A DNA stretch of 64,000 nt, from positions 32,849,501 to 32,913,500 of the forward strand of contig OX485805.1 of NCBI GenBank assembly GCA_950295325.1. The letters are read 5' to 3'. This stretch comes from Polytrichum commune. Its lineage: Eukaryota > Streptophyta > Polytrichopsida > Polytrichales > Polytrichaceae. The notes beneath the pieces were generated by a model, which was not told the origin of the DNA, did not search any database, and saw only the letters and a program-made list of their open reading frames with translations. Each line of letters starts with the position of its first letter. The first letter of the stretch is position 1. Positions 49,827-61,841 of the stretch are shown one piece after another. The translations under genes were made by a program, and so were the position numbers.

Positions 49827-50137
49827 TTAGTGGGACAAGTTCTAAAGTAATAAGTTATTGCAAAACAAGAATTGAACACTTGGATGAGAGGCTCTGCAAT
49901 TGTTCACTTCCTATGGAACAGAGGAGGGAATTATCACATACTAGTGTATCTCTCATCCATCCAACATAAAAATGTTGCCCCTGTAGGTTTGTGTCTAGTT
50001 CCTCTCAAATGACTGGGACTCTACACTAATCTGGGGTCTTTAAAACTAATCTGGTGTCAAATCAACTAAAATGTAACCCAAGAATTAACCTAGGGGTTAC
50101 ATACTATTTCAGGGCTTTTATGTTGGATGGATGAGAG

Positions 50138-50145
50138 GTATGCTC
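50138..50145. repeat. hAT target-site duplication GTATGCTC (left)
   Basis: It is identical to 54911-54918, directly outside the right end. Eight base pairs is the standard hAT duplication length. Confidence 0.95.
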
Positions 50146-50622
50146 CAGTGTTGAACGGGTATTTGTCCCGCACACGGGTCTGTAAAAGGGTATGTACACT
50201 GGTTTGTGATACCAGCTTGAACTACCAAGCAGTGCGCAAATACCAGGTTCATACCCGGGCCCTGGACTCACTGCCAACCCTAAACCTGGTCATTAACCCG
50301 TACCTTGCTCAACGATGAGCTTGGAAACCCTTAAACATGCACGTCTTTGTTCATTATGCCTGCTTCCGGCGATGTACTGGTTTGTTGTGTGCACATCGTA
50401 CTACAGGTAGTGGAGCTTTGTTGCTGGGGTTAAGCTAGCAACGTTGATTAATGTGGGAGAGAGGGTGTTGCACCTTCAAGAAGAGGTAATTCCGTTTTGT
50501 CTTTGCTTGAAGCAGCAACTTCATATAACAACTAGGGTTTGTGTTTGCTAAACAAGTTTAGTGATTCTGGGTTAGGATTTAGGAGATTGCTTAGGGTGTT
50601 TAGGGGAGTGAGATTTGTGGCC

Positions 50623-53600
50623 ATGGAGTCTGTAGCAACGATTCAACTTTTGTCTGATGATGAGGGTGTTTGTGCTCATGAAGAGACAGTTGCGATTGGC
50701 AACGTGAGTCACTCTTGCGGAGGTACCGAGGGAGAGACGCACACTGAAGCAACAGGTTCAACTGTTCAGCGCTTTGTGGAAACCAATGCTCTCATCGGAG
50801 AGGCAGTTGCTGCAGAGGAAGAAGTTGCTTGGCAAGGTCAGTCAGTCACTTTGAAGACTTCAATGTCGTCTTTTGTGCACCTCTTTCGTTGGGGTTGAGT
50901 CACATTTCTCGTGAATATGAGAGAGAGAGAGAGGAAGCTCGCCGAGATTGGAAAGCAAATCTCAGCCGATCTGAGTGAAAAGTGATACGCTTAGGGTAGG
51001 CTCGACTTGTTTGATGTATGGTTTGAAAGTGATGATGCATGCATGAATTAAGTTAAGCTAGGATGTATCCGAAGTAAATAATTCTTCCTCTGCTACACTA
51101 GGCTGGAGATGAAGGCGATATTGGGCGGGCCTTATTCGGTTACTTTTCTTATTCAGACACTTATATGTTTAAATACTTTCATGATTAGATGTTGATCTAA
51201 GAACAGATACACAAGAGTTTCTGATCTGGTTTTTATTTCCAGTCTTGCGAGAGAAACTTTCTGCGAACCAGAAATTGTGGATGCCGCACCATCGAAACTC
51301 ATCGGTGTGGGCGTTTTACCTGCTCAAAGACGGTATAGTGCAGAACCTTGACACAAGCAAGCCGCAGATGTTGCGATGCGTGGTGTGTCACCCAAGTCCT
51401 GCCGCGAGCAGCACAAGTCACACAACGCCTCCGTCGAAGAATACTTGGAACCGTGTGGGAATTCTGAAGTACACTGCGGAGCATGGACTCTCTTCAATGA
51501 AGAAGCATGTGGAGCGAGACCACCAGCAAGAGTTTGTGCGGTACTCAAAACATGCGAAGGAGATTGAAGATGCAGCCCGTGATGAGCGGCAGAAGGGCAA
51601 GAAACGTAAGTCTCTGCCACCCTCATCAATAACATAATTTTTTTCTTCCGCTCGGCCATACAAGAAGTGGGACACCATGCAGATCCATTTCATCGAGGAT
51701 TTAGTTTTGTTGATTGCGAAAGGGAACGTTCCGTTGTCGATGGTCGAGAACCCATGGCTTCGGCGTCTGGTGCTGCGATGTGATGCACGAGTGGTGTTTC
51801 CTACTCGCAACCAGCTATCAAAGGAGCACATTCCCCAGTTGTTAGCAACAACAATGGAGCGCTATGTGTACCCAGTCATCAACAACTGTGACACTGTAAC
51901 TGTAGCTTTCGACCTTTGGATGTCCAGGGCTGGTTACGATACTTTTGCAGCTGTTGTGAATTTTGTGGACAAATCATGGGTGCCGCAACATGTGACCATG
52001 GGCCTTTTTGATGCTCCTACGACCTCAGGGATAGCCTTGGCCGAAATTGTGAAGCCATTACTGGAGCAGTTCAAGTTGCAGACTAAGGTAATTGCATATG
52101 TCAAAGATGAAGGCTCTAATCTGAAGACTTTGGAAAGAGCCTTGTCTGCCAACATTTCATGTGATGTACTTGGGTTACAGGATCCATATGCAAGTGTGTG
52201 TTTTGGACATGTAATGAGCAAAGCTGCTCAATATGCAACCACTGAAGACAAAGTGTGCATGAAGATGAAGGAGGTGAGCCTTAAAGATGCTCAAGCAGCT
52301 TTGCAAAAGACCATCACGTGGACTAAAAAGTCCACCAAAGGAAAGCATGAATGGGATGCTGCATGCATCGAGGCTGGATTGCCAATAAGGCGCCTTGAAG
52401 ACACCTGTGAAAACCATGTTTGCGTCAAAAGTGGTGCTCTTCCAAGAAACCCTGAGGTATGCATGCCTATGAAGTTGTTGTTGTTGTTGTTGATGTCTTG
52501 GGAATTGGGATGAGCATCTTCGTAGTGGGAATAAGAATCTGTTATGTTAGCATAGGTAAAATTGCATCCCATTTAGGTACCATATATCACTTATTTCTAG
52601 AAAATCTGTCATGCTCAAAGAATTAGTTCTCTAGAAAGTGAGCCTCTTGAATGCTTGAAATGAAAGTCTCCGCTGGGGTTAAAATTAAGGGCACAATTGC
52701 AAAGATTCACAACATCGCATAGGGTGAGATTGTTTGTGAATAGCACACAGTAAATTGTTTGTGAGAGATGTTAGGGTGAATTTGATGCAAAGATAGGGGT
52801 CATAAAATATCAACATGATAATTAGGTAAAAATTGAGGCCTAGTTTTGTACAGGTGCTTAACAGTAGTGGCACTATACTGGTCTGCTTTACTTTTTCTAA
52901 GTAGACTCACTGAAGAACATCAGTGTATATGTTTGATAAATTTCATCTGACGGTCAACTTCAATTCCAAAGTGTTACATGATATTCTCAAAAACGAAACA
53001 AAAATGTCAATTAACATGTGCATTTGATTCTAGTATGTCACCTGTAGTAGAGTCAAACGTCTCCTGTTGATTGCAAACAATCTATTTATTGTTACAGACA
53101 TCCACGCTTCCCAGTATATAAGCTGCAAAGTTTGAAGATTAGGTGTTCATTAAACTAACCCTCAACATTAAGCTATTGTGGTGTGTAGTTACTATGATTG
53201 CTCGAGCTCCTGCTGCTGATATGTGACAGGTTTCATGTTTCATCCCAATTACTTTTGAGTTATAGCAACAATTAGAGTTGTTGGTAACTCAACATTTAAA
53301 TTGTCTGTTGGTAACTCAACAATTAGAGCTATTGGTAACATTTAAAATGGTAACTCAACATTTAAATTGTCTGCATGTTGTGGTGGAACATGCTCCAACA
53401 TTGTTGCTTTCCAGTATATGCAAGCTGAATTCAATGGTGTGTGTGCAGGTATGCATATGCAATAAATATTTGCTACATGCGGCAGTCTGCATCATTGCAA
53501 GCTCGTGTGCCAACAGGTCTCACATGGGCAATTGCTCGAGCTGTGACGGAGACATTGACCCCTGTGGTGTCACAGTGCGTTCTAAACCAAACTCGCGGGT

Positions 53601-54439
53601 TTTGGTTGCTCAGTGATGCTCTAGCAGGGGCGTTGAAGTTGATGGTGCAAATGGAGGCGCAGCAGCTTGCACACAATTCAATTGAACCGCCCTTGGAGTG
53701 TAGCGAGTTTGACTCAGAGCTCGAAATTCTCTATGGACGGATGGCAGGACAGGTAGCAGCGGTGTTGAGGCCTTTTCTTGCCTTTTCCCGCAAATACGAT
53801 GAAGGGCAAGCTCAAAACATGCTTGCTCTCATGCTCGATCCACGTTTCAAGGGATTGGAGTTACTACAAGATGATGTTGGCCGTGAAGTGGCGAAGAAGG
53901 TGGTGGATGAGTACGACACCAAAGTCTTGGTACCCATGTTGGTCAAAGTGGCTGTAATTTTGTCTCCCACTGTTGTTGCACAACCAGCCGCTCTAATTGT
54001 CCCGCATGTCTCCCAAACTTCTTTGTTCAGTGCACCAGCTTCTACAGCTGAAGCAAACAAGGGGCTGCTACTTGGCGAGCTCCGCCTCTTCCGGCGTCTT
54101 GTTGTTGAACCAATTAATGTTGCTTGTCCATTATTGTGGTGGAAGGAACATGAATCGCGTTTCCCAACTGTTGCTTTTGTTGCTCGACGGTTTCTAGGCA
54201 TACTAGGTAGTCAAATTGAGTGAGCGGATCTTTCCATTGCCGGCATTCTCACATCCCTTCGCCGTTGTAGACTTGGTATGGAGAATCTCAATGCCCTTGT
54301 CATGATTCAAAAGAATTGGCCTTTTGATGCCCGCACATATACACTTAGTGAGAGTGACATCACTCAATTCTTCAATGATGAAGCAGAGTTGCTCGAAATT
54401 CATGAAGAGGAGTTGATTGCAGCGGGTGAGCTAGAGTGA
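50623..54439 (+). pseudogene. hAT transposase gene, three exons, three lesions
   Basis: Exons: 50623-50836, 51243-52456 and 53449-54439; both introns are GT-AG with matching phases (1 and 2). Exon 2 starts with a BED-type finger (C-V-V-C ... H-V-E-R-D-H). It then gives the RNase H-like hAT core with T-V-A-F-D-L-W-M-S (Asp codon 51911) and Y-V-K-D-E-G-S-N-L (Asp codon 52106). Exon 3 ends with the hAT dimerisation region (W-W-K-E-H-E-S-R-F-P-T). Lesions: TAA at 51635-51637, in frame between coding blocks; a frameshift at about 52403, after which the conserved F-A-S-K-V-V-L-F-Q-E-T segment is in another frame; and TGA at 54221-54223, inside the dimerisation region. The full transposase cannot be made. 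Confidence 0.9.
53275..53390 (+). repeat. Short tandem repeats in hAT intron 2
   Basis: 'ttggtaactcaacattt' and 'aaattgtctg' blocks alternate several times at irregular spacing. They lie close upstream of the exon 3 acceptor. Confidence 0.6.
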
Positions 54440-54936
54440 GATTTAGTTTGAGGGCATTGTTTGATTGTTTTTTATCAATTCAACTTTGTTTGATTAAATT
54501 GATGTTGGTCGAAATAGTCCATGTTGATCCGATTCAATACTTAGTCAAGCATGACAATTTGATAAATTCAAATCATGATTCAATTTGATCAGTTTGCTCA
54601 AGTTCATGCTTCATCTATTTTGGATTTTTTGTTTTATTTTAAATTAAAATATTAAGTAATTAAATTCTCTCTTAAAAACCTTAAAATGACATACCATACC
54701 CTTGCACTGGGCACCCTGGTATATGAAAAAAAATCACACCATAACACGTACCCTAAAATTCAAGAAATTTTACAAGACCACATACACATACCCTACCTTG
54801 AAAATACAAAACCTTTGTAATATCAATACCTCGATGTTCTACATTTCCAAGAAATTTTCAAAAACCAGGCCTCCCCTGTATGCACTTTACAACATACCCG
54901 TTCAACACTGGTATGCTCGTATGCAAGAATTCCCTC

Positions 54937-57900
54937 TCTCATTTTGGAAGCTCGCAAAATAGATACAAAAGTTATGCCTCATGATACATGTGGCTTTTTA
55001 TAGACTACTTACATTGGTATGTGCAATGAGGTTGCCTTTGCGAATAGGTTGCCTCTTTATGCATGCAAATTATCTTGGGTCAAAATCAGATTACAAAAAC
55101 CTTGCAACTCTCTTTATGCATTCATATAAAACCCATAGTGGAAAATGTAATTTATGTAATTTGGAGGGGGTGGGGGTGGAGCTTCATGTGCAAGGGAGGA
55201 GCAACATCAACCAACATAGGGGACGGTGGAAGTGGGAGGGTGTTCTTGGGGTGGAGCAAAGGTGGTTGCTCAAAATAGCATGATGTTTCATAGTATCTAA
55301 GGTAGATGTGCCTAGTTCGGTTATCTAATGAATCAAAGGTGCTCCAATTTCAACAATTTGAGGGCTTGTGGGCAAAATATTCTAATATTCTAGATGTGAT
55401 AGAATTTTTTTTAATGAATGAAGGTTTACATCTATTATTATTTGAAAAATGATAAGAATATGATAGGTTAGGTGTTTCTATAATTAGGTACCTCGAATGA
55501 CCCACGCAAAAGTAGGAGATACTTGAAGTTGATTAGTTGTTGTGGATTGATGAAACATAGAGTTCAACCCAATATCTTATTTTTTGAAATTCCCAGCTAT
55601 CATGAGACCGAATGTTGGAGTAGAACACATCTTTTTGTTGTGCCTAAAAAGTATCCACATAGTAATCTATCAATGCAATAATCGAAGCATTGTTACCTCT
55701 TAATAAGATGCAAGTTCAAATCAAGTTGATATAAGATTATATTTTATAAGTTACCTTCTTGTCAAACATGTGTTTTAATTGTCCAAATACATTTTAAAAT
55801 AAAAAAATTATTGTCTTGGCCCTCCACAAATGTCAAATATACATAAACCCGTAGTGTGCCACACCCCTTGTTATAAATACAAAATAAGATATTTTCAACC
55901 ACCATTGAACAACCACTAGTAGTATACTAAGGTATTCTGAAACAAAATTTATAGATTATTCGCCCCTTGGGAATTGGAGTTGCAAAGGGGAGATTCGTAA
56001 CACATTCAAAAAAATTCACAATTGTTTGTTCAAATTATTTGCCTTCCTAATGGGTTTGCATTGATTTTTTGTTGAGAAGGGCAACACATTTGTAAATGCG
56101 TCCTTTTTTGAGGAAGCCAAAATTTCCTCAAACCATTGCAAAGAAAATAATGATTTGAATGAGCTCTAAGTTGTGAGCACGCCACACTATTCAAGAATGA
56201 ACACTTGTTATATACTGAATTTCAGAAGCCAAGAACTGACATGAAGATAGACTTTGCACATTAGGTCTTTGGGCGAGCATCAAAGCACAAGCTTGTGAGA
56301 TGATTCAAATTAGAGATAGGAAAAGTGAAAGCACTAAGTTATGATAAATCATTAAAGGCAATGCTAGAGTCATATTAGTATGACCAAACTCATTGCCTTT
56401 AAATCAATGGCCTCGATACAACCATCACATACTTCCCAAGCGTGCTATATAGTGTAACTATTACACCTAGTGGTGTATAATATGTGATTCTCCAATCACA
56501 TAATATGTGTTAATCTTATGTGACATTTTGCTTTGAAATAGTGTAATGTGACACAACATGAAAGAGAGTAACATAGTACTCTAATTATCACAACATTATT
56601 TGAATGAAAGATATCAATTCAACATTCAATCATTTTGATGTAGTAATTTTGCCTCTAGAAGTTTTTGATGACTAGGCGAAAGTGCAACAAGCCTCATACC
56701 AACCCAACTGAGACTCAATATGCCGTTGAGCTACTGCTTGATTTTCCACAAAGTGGAACCAATAAGATGGTCAAGGGCATTATACAAAGCAATTTGCTTA
56801 CTAATCATGAGAGCTTTAGTTTCACGATGAAGGATGGTTTCCAAATCTCACAAAGGATAAAACCACCATCAAAAGCAACATAAGTAACTTACATATCTAA
56901 TGCCTACAACATTTATTATGAAAATTGAGGTTTGATGTCTTCCAACTAAATCATTAACAAGACTCACTCCATTGTTCGAAAATTCACATCTTCTCAAATC
57001 CCCCAAAGAGGTGGGGTGCCCCACCATTGCAAAGCACTGAATTTAGAATACTTTAATAATACATTAAATAGTTTTCCATGTATATGTCTAATGTTGCTAT
57101 GGTAGATGATGCTAATGTGGACACCTCCAACTTTGAGGAATCATCTAGCCGATGGATTCGAGCTTTAGAAGCTTGAGCATGTTAGCAACTACAAATCATG
57201 ACCAAAGAGTTTGAAATTGTTGAGAAAGGTTTTGATCTAGGCTCCGGAATCAAAGATTCTCTACTTCCCAATGTGGTGTCATAGGGGGATCTTTTGATCA
57301 TTCAATGTTGTGTAAGTGGACAACATCATTAGCAAATTCGCTTTAGCACTATTAGCACTACATGTGTCATGGCACATGGGTCATTTGCCAATGAAAACCA
57401 AGTTCAATGCCAACATTGATTGTGTCATGTCTCTTAAGCGGTCACATGTGAGATAAAATGTTACCGAATTTTTTTTTCATTATAAAATGTTCACCCACAA
57501 TACAAGTTGGTCGGTATCTCACAACCACACATTGCCTCCTAATTTGCCAAGTATCTGCCTCGTAATTTGCCCACCTCTGGAACAAAAATCAAGCGTGTCA
57601 TAGCTTGGTGGATAATGGTCATTGTTATGGAGGATGGTGGGTGTAGTTTGACTTTTGCAAGGTGACTAACCCAAATAGCATCAAGGCTGCAACTAAATCA
57701 CCATGTATTAGAGTAGAGGCGCCCATAACCTAAGAGATTTTGTGCGAGATTTGGAGAAGCATAAGGTGGTGCAATTTTTTCTTGTAAAAGAAGTAGGAAT
57801 AATGAGGATTGCAAATTTTTGGTCATTTTATTCCTTGAATTGAAATTACTGTGAATTTTTGAAGCAAAAGTTGACCAAAACATATTACAAATGTATGGAG

Positions 57901-59093
57901 TATGCCATAACTGCTCATTCCTCCTCACATTAGCACTACATGTGTCATGACACTATTGGTTCTTGCCTAATTAAAATTCAACTTCAACATGATTGAAATT
58001 TTGGTTCCCTATTCATTGCCGATGGGATCCTGATCAGGAATAGGTGCATTAACTACATGTGTGCGATCAAGGAAGCTCAATAAATTAGCTTCATTTGCAT
58101 TATGTGGGAAAGAACAACAACAACAAAAAGGCCTAATCAATTCAAACTATGTCATTGTACTATAAGGTAAGCATGCCTCCATGGCAATTTGATTTGACCA
58201 AACACCTATTGTTAAGTGGTGTGTGGCTAGCTTAGGTGTATTAAAACCTTCACTTGGAGCGTATTGTGGTTTCAACATGACACCCAAACACAACATATCC
58301 TAAACATTTATGATTGGAAATTTTAATTGGACATGTGTTGGTGGGTGCAAATCCATGTGGAAAATGTGTAGTTGTGGCACCGTTGCCTTCAATCGCTTCC
58401 TAGAAAATTGCATAATAATGGTTTCAAGATTTGTGAGCTTATTTGAGTAGGCATATTGCCCTCCTTTGAATGAGGGTAATATTTTTTCATTTAGAGATGA
58501 TTTGAGTGGAGGTTCGATCTAGAAATCGACCTTATTTTAATTTCTAAATTGCTACCCCTCAAGACCACTATAGACATTCCTATTGTAATCTCCTACACTT
58601 GCATCTGTTTAGGATGAGTAATAGCGGGGGACTATTTTTCTTGCGAAGAGAAACATATTATGAGGAGAATGTATTTCATTTGTTTATATTCATAGATAAT
58701 ATGGAAATTGCTACAAATTTTGAAGCAATATAGTTTAGGGTGACATACATTCAATTTATAGGTTAATCCATAACTGCTCATTTAAATACTAATTCATGGC
58801 TATGCCAAATGTCAAAACTCTTATGAGGGCAGTCAATCACAAGGCGCCACCACATAAAGTTTGACTCCGTGTGTTTAAAAAATATAGATATCATCCATAT
58901 GGACATTACATGACCTTGGTAAGTGGTTAAATGAACCTAGTCGACCATGGATGCCTCAACCTTATACCCGCCATTGCCGTGAGCAAATGTCTAATTCAAA
59001 TAATATTTAGAGTGGTCCCATCCCATGGCCATGGACACCCATGTAGCCTAGCATGCCGACAAATTCCACCCTAGCTTTCAAATTTCCACCCCG
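54937..59093. other. AT-rich spacer, no recognised gene
   Basis: Open frames are short (for example 54981-55283 and 56665-56883) and without recognisable domains. No repeat with clear ends was found here by eye. Confidence 0.4.
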
Positions 59094-60075
59094 GGTTGCA
59101 AGGGGGGACGTTAAAGTTCCCCCCCACAAACTTATAGGGGAGGTAGATTCGGGTAGGGGCGGCCGCCCGTCTAAAAATCCATATTTTCTAGACCTAATAA
59201 AAAATTGTTGCCCGCCAGCCCGACTTTGAAAAAACCATTGCCCTTGCATTCTTGAAGGCCACTTATCCACAAATCCCATGTTGAGTGCACTTCATTTTCA
59301 AGGTCCAAACTCCAATATATATGTTCACTTTTATTGACTAAATAAGAAATTGACTAGGACTTCATTTTCAAAGTGAAACTCTCAGTAAAGCATGTAATTA
59401 ACTTGGACGTCAAAAATATTACAAAATCCTAATTAGCACCAAGGTTATGATTCTTGTGACTTACCATTGAAAGGATCTTTGTCATTCTAAAATGGAACTA
59501 AAATTAGTGATTTATTTGTAGTATGTTAAATATTATAGTATTTTAGTCAATACCTTCTACTTTCACAAAGTTTTCATATGCATTTAACTAATTAAGTGTT
59601 ATTGAATGTAATTAAGTCTAATTAAGCCCAATTAAATAAAAAAGCATGCTTACCAGATTTAATGTATCCTGATTAATGATAAAATTAATCATGATTTAAT
59701 TATGGTAAATCACAAAAATCGTAGCCTCGGTGCTAATGAGGATTTTGTAATATTTTTGACATCCAATTTATTTACATGCTTTATTGATAATTTCACTTTG
59801 AGAATGAAATCTGAGTCAGTTGCTTATTTAGTCAATGGAAGTGAACATATATATTGGATTTTGGACCTTGAAGGTGAAGTGCACTCAATATGGGATTTGT
59901 GGATAAGTGGCCTTCAAGAATGCAAGGGCAATGGTTTTTTCGAAGTCGGGTGAGCGGGCAACAATTTTCGATCGGGTCCAAACAATCTGGATTTTTTGGA
60001 TAGGTGGATGCCCCTGCTTGAATCTACCTTCCCTATAAGTCTGTGGGGGGAAATTTAACGTTCCCCGGTTGCAAG
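59094..60075. repeat. Large inverted repeat, arms about 375 bp
   Basis: The left arm is about 59094-59467 and the right arm about 59700-60075, around a 232-bp AT-rich spacer. Matching blocks read in opposite senses include 'ggccacttatccacaaatccca', the A/T-rich 'caaaatcctaattagcacc' region, and 'acttataggg.aggtagatt' next to a poly-C run. Identity is about 80-85% by eye. The transcript would fold into a long hairpin, a potential source of small RNAs. Class unknown. Confidence 0.8.
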
Positions 60076-60094
60076 TGTCGACCCAACTTCCCCT

Positions 60095-60370
60095 CCACTT
60101 TAAGGCCACTTCACACACAAGGCTGAAGGCCCATGACCATGGCAATGTAAGAGCTCTCATTGGTCGAAAAGGCAAAGACCTTCCAAGGTCACTTCACACT
60201 AGGAGGTGAAGGCCTAAAGGCCCAAAGAAAATTCGTTGATGAAAAGTCTACATGGAGTCCTACATGGCAGGTTGTGGATAAGGGTGCATGGTCTACTGAA
60301 ATTTGCCCCAGACCCACCTCCAAGAGGTGGGCCTGACAAAAATTCCGGAAGACCATGACTTTTTTAATGT
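60095..60370 (+). repeat. Dispersed repeat R4, diverged copy
   Basis: It shares with 60715-60975 the order 'ccacttcacaca', 'ctctcattggt.gaaaaggc', 'cttcacacta', 'aaaagtctacatgga' and the 'cacctc..gaggt' palindrome before 'gaccatg'. Confidence 0.65.
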
Positions 60371-60654
60371 ATTTTTCTAGCAAATCAGATTTCAGGATAG
60401 ACTGCAAGGCAACTTCTAGAAAAAATTTCAGGACAAATTCTAGGACAAACAAACACCAACAAGTAATTCTCTTATATTGATAAAGTTTGAGACATATTAT
60501 ATAAAACCAAATCCTCCCCTTTTTTCTGCCAACAAAATATGCAATGGTCCCACAACATGGTTCATTCTGACTTCACACTATGCTTGAGGGCCCAAGACTA
60601 CATAAAATGGCTTTCCCAACAACCATGGTACGGCCATTCGATGAGAGTCAAGGG

Positions 60655-60975
60655 TCCTCACCATTACAAGGTCACGGCTCTTGGCTCATGTGTGAAGTGA
60701 CCCTTAGGGCCACTTCACACACGAGACTGAGAGCTCGTGCCCACTACACTTCAAGCACTCTCATTGGTGGAAAAGGCGGAGCCGGTCCAAGTTCGCTTCA
60801 CACTATGCCTGAGGGACCAACGGAGTATGTGAATGCAAGATGGATGTAAAGTCTACATGGATTGCTACATTGCATCAAATGGATCATGTTTCATGGTCAC
60901 TTGGATTATTTACAAAAACCACCTCTTGGAGGTAGGCCTATCACAAAACCGGGAGACCATGGCACTCCGAACGCT
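60655..60975 (+). repeat. Dispersed repeat R4, best copy
   Basis: It contains 'ggtcacggctcttggctc', 'tgtgtgaag', 'cactctcattggtgg', 'tcgcttcacacta' and 'aaccacctcttggaggtaggc'. It matches 6275-6530 in reverse complement and 60095-60370 directly. The leading block recurs at 61150-61210 and, weakly, at 1-50. Confidence 0.7.
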
Positions 60976-61330
60976 CACAACCGTTGGTATATTCTATTTT
61001 ATCATGTGTGAGGGCCCGCATGAATAAAGATTCATTAAAATAGCATTTGGTTGAGGGCCCAGTCACCTATGACTTCACACTACACTTGAGGGTCTGTGAC
61101 CACCACTACATGATTTTGGAGGTGTGTTGGGACGGCCTTTGGACACTTTGTTTTGGGCTCTCACAATTTCATGGTCACGGCTCTTGGCTCGTGTGTGAAG
61201 CGGCCCTTAGGTTGCAAGAGTCTATCCACCCTACCTTCACAGTCTCCACCTCTCCACCCTAGGTTGGAAGTCTCCACCCTAGCCTCCCACCTCCACCTTC
61301 TTCCCAACCCCGCTACTGATCTCCATGCTT

Positions 61331-61338
61331 TATAAATA
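61331..61338 (+). promoter_or_regulatory. TATA box (TATAAATA)
   Basis: A consensus TATAAATA follows a pyrimidine-rich 'ctccacc' repeat tract (61210-61310) and precedes the long reading frame starting at 61842. The roughly 480-bp leader leaves room for an untranslated region or an unseen first exon. Confidence 0.6.
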
Positions 61339-61841
61339 CCCTTTGCTGCAGTGCGAGGTTTAAGCTGTGGGATTTCATGTTGGTAGGTTTGATTTCGTGT
61401 GTTTTGCAGTTGAGCACTTTGTACTTGTTTAGGACTTCATTCTGAGCCTCCTTTGATCCACTTTTTGATTAGTAGCTCTACTTGTGAAAATTTCCACTTC
61501 TTCAATTCTTCTGCGTGTCGAGAGAGGCCAAAGTCATCCATCGGACTTCTTTCGGCCAATTCTATAGTATGTCTTTATCGAGGTTTGACGCGGGTTAAGT
61601 ATGTGAGTTGTCGGCGTTGTGTCTCTTAGAGTTCAAGTCCTTTTTAAGAAACTTCAATCGGCATCCCCTGTCTCAAATCCCTAGCAAATATTTCCTGTAG
61701 ATTTTTTTCAAATGATCGGCGATTTGCCTAGAGTCGTGAAACCAAAGCGGATATTTCTCAAACGCAACCGGTCCATATGTAACTAGCGGTCGGATCTCCT
61801 CGTTCGGAGGCCCAAGAAGCACAAGGATTTCAACTAGGCCA

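Larger units (their letters stand above)
50146..54910 (+). mobile_element. Full-length hAT transposon, 4765 bp
   Basis: The 17-bp terminal inverted repeats are perfect: CAGTGTTGAACGGGTAT at 50146-50162 and its reverse complement at 54894-54910. They are flanked by the 8-bp duplication GTATGCTC. Subterminal regions hold several ACCCGT/ACGGGT-like motifs. The element carries one spliced BED-finger hAT transposase gene, now broken. Perfect TIRs and TSD suggest moderate age. The ends may still be recognised by a transposase supplied elsewhere. Confidence 0.95.
49924..54936. repeat. Old inverted repeat whose right arm was split by the hAT element
   Basis: The left arm is 49924-49971. The right arm is 50116-50145 plus 54919-54936, made continuous when the hAT insertion and one TSD are removed. 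The inner 22 bp are perfect (49950-49971 against 50116-50137). The next 26 positions, spanning the insertion point, match at about 19. The loop is about 144 bp in the pre-insertion state. It is probably a MITE or fold-back element older than the hAT insertion. Confidence 0.7.

Noticed and set aside
51606-51664. 59-bp GT-AG intron in the hAT transposase that would remove the TAA codon
   Set aside because: Removing 59 bp shifts the frame, while the coding blocks on both sides of the stop are already in the same frame, so a nonsense mutation fits better.
59007-59279. A gene in the left arm of the large inverted repeat
   Set aside because: The open frame is an effect of the repeat; its counterpart in the right arm is interrupted and no domain is recognisable.
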